This document shows, one piece after another, positions 26,201-36,600 of a stretch of DNA of 64,000 nt; position 1 is the stretch's first letter; the number at the start of each line of letters is the position of its first letter. The notes below the pieces were generated by a model that saw only the letters and a program-made list of their open reading frames with translations, ran no database searches and was not told where the DNA came from. Source of the stretch: Nematostella vectensis (lineage: Eukaryota > Cnidaria > Anthozoa > Actiniaria > Edwardsiidae); contig NC_064036.1 of assembly GCF_932526225.1 (NCBI RefSeq), forward strand, positions 9,059,519-9,123,518. The letters run 5' to 3'. A program made the translations under genes and the position numbers.

Positions 26201-29200
26201 ACAAGCTCTTTGTGTGTCAGTCTTATGTTCGCACTTCTATTTATTTTAGAAGCCCAATCATGTAAAGACCTACAGAGCCAGCAACGGGATAGCGGTATCT
26301 ATAAAATCGCGCCACAGAACAGTGACCCGTTTCCAGTCTACTGTGAGCAGAAGGGTGCGGGAGGGGGGTGGCTGGTAATTCAGCGGAGAATCAACGGTTC
26401 GTTGGATTTCAACCGAACATGGTTGGAATATCGCCAAGGTTTCGGCGACCCTTCGGGTGAACTCTGGCTCGGCCTGGACCACATTCACGTGCTTACTGCA
26501 ACACATAAAAATACTCTTAGAGTTGAGCTTGAAGACTTTAACGGGACGACGGCTTATGCGGAATACGAGTCTTTTTATATCGGTCCTGCTTCCGATGGCT
26601 ACAGACTGAATATCGGGCAGTATTCCAAAGGTAAGGCTCGGATGTCCTACAACATACTTACAAAAACGGTTTTCTATTTCCTTGTGTGGACAATACAGTG
26701 TGTTAGCGCGTCAGCCTATATGGGGCCTCTAACATCTGCTGGAACGGGCTCGATTCCCGGTCGAGACGTGGATCATCTTCCTGTTTGTCGGCCATAAATT
26801 TGACTTGTTGAACGTATGTGAACTTACTAGAAGCTTGTGTTCCTCAGTTCAAGGATTGGCCATTCTAAATGCGTATTTGGATTTTAAATGTATTATATAA
26901 ATATACAATATTTGAAGCGTCAAGATAGATTGGCTTGAAAACTATTACAAATTTTAACACAAGTTTATAGTTATGTGTCTAGGGTCCACAAAAGTAGGCA
27001 GAAGAGGGTAAGCCTATACCACGCCCATTTCCCCCTTGCAATGATGGCATATCAACAAAATTAGACCTAGTTTGGACGCCGCTCTTTTTATCGTACCATT
27101 CCAAATGCAAATGCATGCAAATGAACCAATTCGATTGTGTGCAAGCACGGTTAGCCTTTCAACGTTGTGGCTAAGGTTCAAATCCTGGTTATGCCTGGGG
27201 ATTTATCCGAGATCATGATTTATTCGAATTTGTGTCACGAGTGAGTTGAAGTTATTTCTACTGTGTTTCCAGTATTCTCGGATAAGGACACTGTCTCTTA
27301 AACCTGCACTAAACCATTCAGGGAATGGACCCATTTAACACAAACGCGCCTTAGGCAAGCTGTCATTCGCCACTTGGCTGAGTGCAGAGCTCCGTAAAGA
27401 GAGGCCAGAATCGAACGCGCCATCTTTTGCACGCTCGCGCACCAGTCGTAAGTCAGTAACTACTCGACTTCGTTAGGTGCGGACCTCCTGCTAGAGGAAA
27501 ACATAGCAATAGATACAGCCGTATGATTAATTATGATAATTTTTCAATACAAAATTTACTACTAAATAATGTACTAAACAATGTCAAAGAACTATTAGGC
27601 ATATAAACATCATATGAACAGGCGGACAAACAACAAATTTGCAAAATTCAAAACTTATCCCATCAAAGCATATCTGATCCTCACTAATTGTTTGCTTCGT
27701 TGTTAGAAAAGGCTAATAAATATACCGTATACCGTATATAAAGTTTATTATATCTTCCTGGCTTCTCTACGGAGCTCTGCGCTCATGGAATTCATATGAC
27801 GAATGACACCTTACCTAAAGCAAATTCCTTTTATAGTGCGGGTTTGTGTTTCGATCTTCCCAAATGATCTATTTTTTTTAAGGCCATGCAGGGGATTCCA
27901 TGTCATTTCATCAGAACATGACGTTTTCGACAATAGACCATGATTCAGACGCCATGGAAGACGAGAGTTGCGCCCAGATGTTCACTGGCGCATGGTGGTA
28001 CAACAACTGCCACGAGGTACGTACAGCGGTGATATATTGGTAGCATGCTCACAAATGGTCACTGGTACATTGTGGTACAAGAACTGCCACGAGGTACGTT
28101 CAGCGGTGATATAGGGAGAGCATGCTCACAGATGTTCACTGGTGCAGGATGGTACAAGAACTGCCACGAGGTACGTAAAGCGGTGATATAGGGAGAGCAT
28201 GCTCACAAATGTTCACTGGTGCATGGTGGTACAAGAAGTGCCACGAAGTACGTGCAGCGGTTATTTAGGGAGAGCATGCTCACAAATGGTCACTGACGGA
28301 GCATGGTGGTACAAGAACTGCCACGACGTACGTACAGCGGTGATATAGGGAAAGCATGTGTGACCGGGTGGTTCTAATTCGATCCGTACACGTTTAGGAA
28401 TTTACTTTCAACATGTTTCAAATTCCTATAGATTAGTATCAATAGCTTGATAGTGATAATTGACTTAAGTTTAGCGTCCTTTACCATTTTCCAGGAAGAT
28501 TAGTTTCTAAATTTGACAGGACAATGGACGCTGAGTAATTTGAGCTGTAGTAAATGTTAGCGTCCCTAGAAAAATGCGCGTCCCCAAGCGAGTTTAAAAG
28601 CGACTGTGTTTACAGTATCTGTAAGTTTTTAGTTTAGTACCGTTGAGCAAAGGAGACGCATTGCTTGCGAGGCGTGATGCGGGAGCGAGAAATGCAGTTG
28701 CTCAGGGAAGACAGTCAGCAGAGATAAGCTACAAGCTTAGAGCGCTGTCCGTACGGGCCTGTCATGCCAGTTGTGCTCAGTTTGATTTACCGGTTGTAAG
28801 TACTTTGTTTTTAAACTTAGCCTTTGGTTTAGGTTACCTTTTCTCGGGATTTGACTATGTTTTTATCACTTAAAATTTATTATTTAATTTGTTAATAAAT
28901 CCTTAGAAGTCCATGCCTTGCATCATGTATTCGTTCTCACGTTGCCTTTCGCTCGATTGTTTTCGTTTCATTCCATTTATTTTTGCCTACTTTTTGGCTG
29001 GTGTCAGAACCTAATAGTTTTGCCTTCAGTATTGCATTTGTTTCTACATTTGTCTTAACCGCACGGTTCTTAATGTCAAGTTCCGACGGTTACACATGCT
29101 CACAAATAACCATCTGGTGCATGGTGGTACAAGAACTGACACGAGGTGCGTACAGCGGTGACATAGGGAAAGCATGCTCACAAATAAACACTGGTGCATG

Positions 29201-29987
29201 GTGGTACAAGAACTGCCACGAAGTACGTGCAGCGGTGATATAGGGAAAGCATGCTAACAAATGGTCACTGCCGGTGCATGGTGGTGCAATAACTGCCACG
29301 AGGTACGTGCAGCGGTGACATAATGAGAGCATGCCCACAAATAGTCACTGGTGCATGGTGGTACAAGAACTGCCACGAGGTACGTGCAGCGGTGATCTCG
29401 AACTCAAAATTGTTCTAATATCAATACTAGCAATTCCTTTATTTCGCTAAAAGAGAACTGTTACAAAACCGAAGATAAAAAAAACCTCTGTATAGCTATC
29501 CTCGAGTATCAATGTCGAAGGGGCCACATCTCCATGGGTGAGGAGGAGGCTTATTTGATTTTTTTACGCCTTAGAGGGAGCCCTGATTTGAGAAAATTAA
29601 CGTTTTGTAGTAGACGCTGTAGCACTGGGCAACTAGCATGGCAAAGAGATGCTTCTATGTCCACCAGCACCCGACCGAATTCCCCTAGTTATAAAATGAA
29701 AGCATGTCATTGTAAACTGTGATTCTTGCTATTGGTCAGGTTTAACCTTTTTCTCTGTCGCCACGGTAGCGCACGTCGCACCCCAACACAGGGTACCCAT
29801 TAAATAAAGGCGGGGAACAGATTTTTGTCCGACTGAGTTTGTATTTTTCCTTAACTCCTAGGCCAACCTGAACGGCAGGTACAGACATGGACCGCATAAG
29901 ACTTTTGCAGACGGCATAAACTGGAAGACGTTTAGGGGCTACTACTACTCGCTTAAATCCGTGCGCATGATGATTAGACCAAAGTGA
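23264..29987 (+). CDS. Secreted PAN/apple plus fibrinogen-like domain protein (5 exons)
   Basis: Exons 23264-23563, 25744-25771, 26250-26630, 27883-28016, 29862-29987; 322 aa. A signal peptide (residues 1 to about 25, ending LGFCFKA) is followed by a cysteine-rich PAN/apple-like module ([29 protein letters not shown]). A short linker encoded by a 28-nt exon leads to a full fibrinogen C-terminal domain from about 112: [56 protein letters not shown], the calcium-site motif [49 protein letters not shown]. Such FReD proteins (ficolins, tachylectins and relatives) bind acetylated sugars or act as secreted adhesion factors; which applies here cannot be told. The TTG upstream is in frame, but the ATG at 23264 is the natural start. 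The 28-nt exon is the least certain piece. Confidence 0.88.
24340..25525. mobile_element. TIR element, about 1.2 kb, intron 1 of the fibrinogen-like gene
   Basis: About 150 bp at 24342-24490 is inverted at 25375-25524. Both arms carry repeated CAGGACCCGAAACGATCC-type 16-20 bp motifs and end at AAGGAATTGC next to the interior. The outer tip is TGTACAGGACCCGAAATGAT / its inverse. The string GTGATTGG flanks the left end directly (about 24336) and lies a few bases outside the right end (25535), a possible 8-bp target duplication. The interior has no transposase. Confidence 0.75.
26690..26785 (+). mobile_element. tRNA-derived SINE fragment
   Basis: GTTAGCGCGTCAGCC resembles a Pol III A box and GGCTCGATTCCCGG a B box, about 50 bp apart. 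It lies just downstream of exon 3 of the fibrinogen-like gene. No foldable full tRNA was recognised. A second B-box-like GGTTCAAATCCTGG is at about 27175. Confidence 0.5.
27345..27830. mobile_element. Inverted-repeat element, about 480 bp, intron 3 of the fibrinogen-like gene
   Basis: Left block AGGCAAGCTGTCATTCGCC then GAGTGCAGAGCTCCGTAAAG (27352-27403) is inverted at 27768-27828 (CTCTACGGAGCTCTGCGCTC then GACGAATGACACCTTACCT). The interior is AT-rich and non-coding. Confidence 0.65.
27990..29400. repeat. 77-bp array of exon 4 end plus donor of the fibrinogen-like gene, ten copies, split by an insertion
   Basis: The true exon 4 ends TGGTACAACAACTGCCACGAG with donor GTACGT at 28017. The same end (TACAAGAACTGCCACGAG) plus a GTACGT-type donor recurs at 28094, 28171, 28248, 28328, 29146, 29223, 29303 and 29380, mostly at 77-bp spacing. 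The linker AGCGGTGATATAGGGAGAGC is also repeated. The array is broken at 28359-29094 by the candidate LTR. Confidence 0.93.
28359..29094. mobile_element. Candidate solo LTR, 736 bp, with 4-bp target duplication
   Basis: It interrupts a 77-bp unit that elsewhere reads AAGCATGCTCAC; CATG is present on both sides (28355-28358 and 29095-29098). The insert starts TGTGACCG and ends CGGTTACA, so it has 5'-TG...CA-3' tips with a short imperfect inverted repeat. It contains AATAAA near 28893. No internal retrotransposon gene is present, as expected for an LTR left by recombination. A DNA transposon with short ends is the alternative. Confidence 0.6.
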
Positions 29988-30800
29988 CTGCGTTACGTGA
30001 TCTGCGTGATGTCCTGCGTGACGTTAACTGCCTGACGTGAACTGTGTAATATGGACTGCGTTACGTTATCTGCGTGACGAGAACTGTCTAACGTGATTTG
30101 CGTAACATGAACTGCGATAAGTGATCTACATGGCGTGTCCTGTGTAACATGATTAACGTAACGCGATCTTTGAAGGCCGGGTGATCTGCCTGATTTTATC
30201 TGCGTAACACGGACTGTGTTACGTTATGTGCGTGACGTGATTTGCATGACAATAGTTGAGAACTGTTTAACGTGATCTGTGTAACATGGACTTCGTTACG
30301 TTATCTGCGTGATGTAATCTGCGTGACATGATCAGCGTGACGAGACAGTGTTACGTGATCTGCGTAACATGAACTGCGATAAGTGATCTACATGGCGTGT
30401 CCTGTGTAACATGATTAACGTAACGCGATCTTTGAAGGCCGGGTGATCTGCCTGATTTTATCTGCGTAACACGGACTGTGTTACGTTATGTGCGTGACGT
30501 GATTTGCATGACAATAGTTGAGAACTGTTTAACGTGATCTGTGTAACATGGACTTCGTTACGTTATCTGCGTGATGTAATCTGCGTGACATGATCAGCGT
30601 GACGAGACAGTGTTACGTGATCTGCGTAACATGGACTGCGATAAGTGATCTACGTGGCGTGACCTGCGTAACAGGATTTGCGTAACGCGACCTTTATGGG
30701 GGTGATCTCCGTAACATGGACTGCGTTACTTTATTTACGTGACTTGCATTACATTCTTGCGTTATGTGAACTGTTTGAAGTGATCTGCGTTACATGAACA
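29985..30800. repeat. Degenerate GTAACG/CTGCGT array starting at the stop codon of the fibrinogen-like gene
   Basis: Units such as TGATCTGCGTAACATGGACT and GCGTTACGTTATCTGCGTGA repeat every 13-16 bases from the TGA stop onward. A larger block of about 260 bp (from about 30100 and again from about 30360) is nearly identical, with a partial third copy from about 30620. Many units are short inverse pairs (GTAAC/GTTAC), so the 3' UTR could fold extensively. Confidence 0.85.
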
Positions 30801-31017
30801 AGTATATTAATGAAATGGTGCTCTTAGTGTCAAGGTCTCACCTTTTAAAGTGTTTAAAAAGAACCACTAGTCATAAGACACCCACGCCTTGTTTGATCGA
30901 TCTTTATTTCATTGCAAAGTATTTTTATTTTAACTGTTACAATTAACAAACGGATACTAGATAAGTTGCGAAATAGATCCTCCAACTCTTTCGAACGGGG
31001 AATTCACGACTTGTCTT

Positions 31018-31023
31018 TTTATT
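31018..31023 (-). terminator. Polyadenylation signal of the lysozyme gene
   Basis: AATAAA on the minus strand about 110 nt downstream of the stop codon at 31131. Confidence 0.45.
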
Positions 31024-31130
31024 TAAATTCTGTGTTAAAAGAATATGAGGGTTTAGGTTAGATACAGTAGACTAAGTCAGTCAATTGCCACATCCTGTAG
31101 ACGTGTTTAAACTGGGAAACTGGTACTAAC

Positions 31131-32319
31131 TTAGCCATGGTGGTGAATGGTAAACCCCTCGATGACGTCATCCCCACGCCCGCATCGCTGATTGGGCAAA
31201 CAGTTGGGGTAATCCACTGGACAGCAGTAGGTCGGTACCGCAGGCTCGGAAGGACAACAGAAGGTACCTTCTTTGCAGCATTTGTTGTGGGTGCAGCATG
31301 TAGCTTTTGTAAACGGGCAGCAGCCAGTTTCGTCAAAGGTTTTTGTTATGAAACCCTTGTAGGTAAACGAGGCTGTAGAATAATAGATGGTAAGCAATCA
31401 TTATCACCAGCAGGCAACAACGACAGCGTCATCCCATCACAACATCATTGACAGCTTTTATAATCTAACACCTGGTTATCATCAAACAATTATCGTATCG
31501 CATGGTCAGCGTTATCATCAACAACACCGAGAGACAAATGAACAATTCCGCCATTTTCGCATTCTATAAAATTAATGGTTAAATTCTAAGGCATGCCCCC
31601 CCCCCCCCCCCCCCATACGAGGAAGTACGCCCTTCCCTTCCCATCCCAACCCCCCTCCCCCAAAGCTTACCTTTGCAACAGCTTTCAGCTGTGGCGCAAC
31701 AGGCCCCTGGCCCTTGCGTGCACGTCTGCGAATACTGCCCTGTACAGCCGCATCCCTTGGCGACAATGGCTGCGTCTCTATGGCAACGATTTACGTCCTG
31801 TCCTTTAGCGTTGCACCACTTCGACACCGTCAGGTCATCCCCCGCCATTTTCCACCGCTGCCGCTCGATAAACTTCGCAAAGGTTGTAAACTGTCTGAAG
31901 CTAGAGCCTCCGAGGGTAAATGACATATCGACCATTGTATTCTGCACGCTACAGCAAAGACTTTCGAAAGTGGAAATCACGCTCTGGGCATCTTTAACGG
32001 CGGTGACGAGACTGATGTCGAGGAGCTTGTAGACCTGAGCTTCCTTCAGGCATGGCACCGCTGTGCAGTTACACTCTTTTGTAGACTTGGTCAAAGGCCC
32101 ATTGTAGAATTTATCGAAATCTGCCCCGATGCTTTTAAAGTCGGCTCTAGCTGAGCTCCTTTCCATGTTATAGCCGACTCCGATTGTTTTAATACCTTTT
32201 ATATCGAGGTACATGCAGGGTTTTTGCCCTTCGTTGGCAATAATCATCGGCTTTGGGTCGCAAGCATAGGTAGTTGAGCATGCGAGGAAGAGAACTGCAG
32301 TTAAGAAAGCTAGTACCAT
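31131..32319 (-). CDS. Secreted phage-type (GH24) lysozyme with granulin-like C-terminus (2 exons)
   Basis: Exons (minus) 32319-31671 and 31372-31131; 296 aa. The chosen ATG at 32319 begins a clear signal peptide (MVLAFLTAVLFLACSTTYA). The mature part starts with MIIANEGQKPCMYLDIKG and KTIGVGYNMER. Glu30, Asp39 and Thr45 have the same spacing (9 and 6) as the catalytic Glu11, Asp20 and Thr26 of T4 lysozyme, so peptidoglycan hydrolysis is likely. Many extra cysteines suggest disulfide bonds for an extracellular setting. The last about 75 residues are rich in CC pairs (CCATAESCCK, GCCPFTKATCCTHNKCC, GTFCCP), granulin-like but incomplete. An upstream in-frame ATG at 32418 is rejected because a TATA-like element lies between. 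GH24 enzymes are mainly phage and bacterial; animal copies probably came by transfer. Role in defence or bacterial digestion is inferred. Confidence 0.87.
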
Positions 32320-32393
32320 TTTGCTAGAGTATGATTCACAGTTGTTGTTCTGCACCAGTGCTTTTGCAAACTGTTTCTTCCGCCTTGGGGTGT

Positions 32394-32410
32394 GGGTATA
32401 TATAATATAT
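32394..32410 (-). promoter_or_regulatory. TATA-like promoter element of the lysozyme gene
   Basis: TATATTATATATACCCAC on the minus strand, about 75-90 bases upstream of the ATG at 32319, leaving room for a short 5' UTR. Confidence 0.5.
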
Positions 32411-32599
32411 GAATACATACTTATTCCGGTTTCAGTTTCATGTCACATTATAATCACATGATTTTAAATAAAGACGAAAACAAAATCTCAGTAAAACCTT
32501 TTTGTCGTGGCACTTTTTCCCAGAAATAAAAGATTGAGGCGGAAATAAATTTATTGTCGCCTGGGAGTCCTGTGTTTTGGGTCAGCGGAAGCTGATAGA

Positions 32600-33390
32600 A
32601 GCTATGGTGACTACTTCATGTAACCATATTAAAGTGTATCATAATAGTATATTATATAGTATTATAATTAATTTTCATATCTTTCCCTTTATTTTCCTGT
32701 ATTCGCCTGTGTTTTACAGTACACCAAAAACTGGAAATCGACTCTGCCAAATTTTCGTCTTTAATAAGACTTTTTCAGGGCAGACTGAAGAAGGTGAATC
32801 GTTACAAGCTTATTTACATCAGAATAGTGGCGCGAGACGCAAAAACATTACAACTGACAAAAACGCGCATTTTCTAGAATAGCGCGCGCTATGGATAAAA
32901 AGAATTTACACATCTCTACGTGGGTTCCTACTACAAAAAAAGTCATCACTATTAAGACCCCGCGGGTAGATAGACTTAAGCTGTATTCTCCTCTATCCCC
33001 CTGTATTCCCCTGTATTCTTCTGTATTCTCCTGTATTTCCCTTTATTCTCCTGTATTTTTCTGTAATACAGGGAAATAAAGGGGAATACAGGGAAATACA
33101 GGAGAATACAAGGAAATACAGGGAAATACAGGGGAATACAGGAGAATACAGGGAAATACAGGAGAATACAGGGAAATACAGTATAATACAGGAGAATACA
33201 GGGAAATACAGGAGAATACAGGGAAATACTGGAGAATACAGGGAAATACAGGGAATTACAGGGGAATACAGGGGAATACAGGAGAATACAATACAATATA
33301 ACACTATAATCTGATAATATGAATACACGAAAATGATACACTTTAATATGGTTACATGAAGTACTTACCGAAGCTATTACCCAACACCAC
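32600..33390. mobile_element. Fold-back element with internal inverted minisatellite, upstream of CDKAL1
   Basis: Left end ACTTCATGTAACCATATTAA then AGTGTATCAT (32612-32642) is perfectly inverted at about 33332-33362. Inside, CTGTATTCTC/CTGTATTTCC units run one way (about 32983-33060) and GGAGAATACA/GGGAAATACA units run the other (about 33066-33290), switching at 33062. The two arms could pair into a very long hairpin. The minus-strand open frames across it are low-complexity by-products. Confidence 0.8.
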
Positions 33391-33405
33391 TTGCAGTCAA
33401 AATTC

Positions 33406-33416
33406 AAAATGGCGGC
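33406..33416 (+). promoter_or_regulatory. YY1-like site in the CDKAL1 promoter
   Basis: AAAATGGCGGC lies about 200 bases before the CDKAL1 start codon and matches the animal YY1 core common in housekeeping promoters. Confidence 0.4.
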
Positions 33417-33613
33417 CGAAACAAGATGCCCACGTGAAATAGGATTTTAGGTAAAAAAAATACAGTCTTGCTTGAACTTATAGCTTTTTAGGATACTGGA
33501 AAGACTACTGTGAAGCTTAAAGCTAATGTTTTAAAATCAATTTCAAAAAACCGTATTTTTTGCTGCTTGTGTTTTGGAGAATTCTATTCAACCCTGGAAT
33601 AGAGTTGTGAAAA

Positions 33614-36600
33614 ATGCCTTCCTGCGACAGTGAAATAACTGACATCGAGGACTTTGTAATTCACGAGGACGTCACACCAGTAAACAGAACAAACGCGCGA
33701 AAAGACGTTTTACCGAAGAGCAGAAAACTAGCTAAAAAGGATCGCGTGAAAGAAGAAGAAGAAGTTCCTGTGGGCGATAGTATTATCCCTGGAACACAGA
33801 GCATTTATGTCCGCACGTGGGGATGCTCACATAATAACAGTGATAGCGAATACATGGCGGGACAACTGGCTGCTTATGGATACAAAATTACAGGTTAGAC
33901 CATCTTACGAACCCTGTGGTCATGTAGACGATGATTTTAAAGGAAAAAAAATACAAATAATAGCTAAGGCTTAGGCGTAAGGCATACGTTGAACCGAACT
34001 TGAAACTAATTCAGTTGAACCTATTGTTATGGAAATAGGTATATGGAAGGTAAAACGTTCACCCCAGAGTTGAATGCCCTTTTTATCCAATCAAATGTCA
34101 AGATATATTTATCCCTAGGTTAGCGTTAACCTGCTTTTTAGGAACCTGCCCCTTATTTAAACTGATAGGGCAAGACAAGAACAATTTATCTCAGATTGTA
34201 TTCTTTGACTCATTAAGAACAGAGCATCAAACTGTGTGACTTTAAAGTTTGCTGTTGCATTATCCTAGACGATGAGCAATGTGCAGACTTATGGCTACTC
34301 AATAGTTGTACTGTGAAAAGTCCAGCTGAAGATGGCTTCCGTAATGCCATCAAGAAGGCCAAGGAACAAGGGAAACATCTAGTTGTAGCAGGGTGTGTGC
34401 CTCAAGGCCAACCAAGACACGACACAGTCAAAGGAATAAGTGTTGTTGGGGTAAGATACCACTAATAGTTTGAAAAGATCCTTTTGCAATCTTTTATATA
34501 GTGTTTTTTAGAAATTATATCCATTCAAATGTTTTAATATTATATTTAAAAACAAGTTATTGATATTAGTTATTGATATTATTATTGGATTGATCCCTAC
34601 AGGTGCAGCAAATTGACAGAGTTGTTGAAGTTGTAGAAGAAACTTTAAAAGGTCAAGTATCTTTATAGCTTGGCAAAAACATGTCTTGTTAGCAAGATAG
34701 GTATTCAACCTCCTCTTTATTGCTCTTAAATATGAGTTCTCCATTGGGCTTACCAGTGTATGTGGGTTACCTGTGCATTTAGCTTCCCTGTGTATGTAGG
34801 TTACCTGTGTAATGTGGGGTACCATTGTATGAAGGTTACCTGGGTATGTGGGTTACCTGGGTATTTGGGTAACCTGTGTATGTAGGTTAACCGGATATTT
34901 GGGTTACCTGTGTATGAAGGTTACCTGGGTGTTTGAATTACCTGTCTATTTGGGTTGCCTGGGTAAGTGGGTTATCTGAATATATAGGTTACCTGGATAT
35001 TTGGGTTACCTGTGTATGTGGGTTACCTGAGTATTTGGGTTACCTGTGTATATAGATTACCTGGATATTTGAATTACCTGTCTATTTGGGTTGCCTAGGT
35101 AAGTGGGTTATCTGAATATATAGGTTACCTGGATATTTGGGTTACCTGTGTATGTGGGTTACCTGAGTATTTGGGTTACCTGTGTATATATAGGTTACCT
35201 GGATATTTGAATTACCTGTCTATTTGGGTTGCCTGGGTAAGTGGGTTATCTGAATATATAGGTTACCTGGATATTTGGGTTACCTCTGTATATGGTTAAC
35301 CTGGATTGGTTTACCAGTGTACTGTGTATGTAGGTTAGCTGGGTATCTGGATTACCTGTGTACAGTATGTAGTTTACCTGTATATTTAGGTTACCTGTGT
35401 ATATTGGTCAACTTGGTTGAGTTTCCTGCATATAAAGGTTACCTGGCTATTTGGGCTTACCTGGTAGGGGTTGTGAGATGCAAGTACTGTACATATTGAG
35501 GATATATACTTCCTTTGTTATAAAGCTTTATTGTAGGATAATTTTTTTCCTCCAGGTCACACTGTTCGTTTGTTTGGTCAGAAGAAGGCAGATGGTAAAA
35601 AGACAGGGGGTGCCTCACTGGATTTGCCGAAGATCCGCAAAAATCCACTCGTTGAAATTATTGCCATTAATACTGGGTAGAGTATTATCTACTTTAATTA
35701 CACCACATTTTATTATTGCTGTATAACTCAAACATACAGAGAGAAACATTATCACACAGAGAATTAATCTTTGAGGAGAGGATGGTGCTTGTCTTTAGAA
35801 ATGTCAAAATTTTACTTCTTAAAATATTCTTAGGATGAGATTATGTATCCTATATATATTAACTTCGAATTCTTTCCTCTCATTACATTGAATCAGCAAC
35901 ATATTACAGCAAATGACATTTATTTATTTTTAGATGTCTAAATCAATGCACTTATTGCAAGACCAAACATGCAAGGGGGGACCTGGGTAGTTACCCACCA
36001 GAGGAAATTGTCAATAGGGCCAAACAAGCTTTTAACGGTGAGTGCAAATGCTTGGTCCAAGGTGTTGATACATACAAAACAAGCTCCCACTTGTGATCCA
36101 CTTGTGGTGGGGCTATACTGTCGCTGAATAATTGTTGCACAACTGCAGAAAAATCAAAACCATCTCTCATCTGGGGATAGCGCAGTCAATCACACCACCG
36201 TGACCCATCCGTTTTCTTGTTTTGTGTAGTAAAATTTTATGACATGACAGTGAAAACATAAAAGGCATTGACTGGCATAGATGGTTGATTGACTATGTGC
36301 TATTCCCAGACAAGACAAGGATTTTGGATTCAATGAGCTTGTGCAACAAAAAACAAACAAAACAAAATTTCAGAGGTCTAAAGAGGGGGCATTGAAAAGT
36401 TTATCGATTTTGAAAAGGGGGGCACTGATTCCTTTGGGTGTTGTCCCTTCTATATAATTTGACCAAATCAAATCAGACTGTATGGTTCAATGAGTCTTGG
36501 TCTGGGGGCAGTTATTTGGCTTCAACAATCCAGATGCAAACCTGTGTATGTAGCTACTGTGCATGTGCGAGTAGTTCGAGAGATGTGCGAGAGTGAGTAT

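Noticed and set aside
28643..28873. 76-codon frame inside the candidate LTR
   Set aside because: No resemblance to gag, pol or any known family, and it lies within a sequence interpreted as a non-coding LTR.
31137..31451. Plus-strand 104-codon frame
   Set aside because: Antisense shadow of lysozyme exon 2, whose cysteine pattern and splice phase are convincing on the minus strand.
32317..32418. Upstream ATG at 32418 as lysozyme start
   Set aside because: It would place a basic 33-residue stretch before the signal peptide and overlaps the TATA-like element.
32976..33407. Minus-strand frames rich in PVFPCILLY repeats resembling a membrane protein
   Set aside because: Translation of the GGAGAATACA minisatellite in a fold-back element; no complete helix set or splice context.
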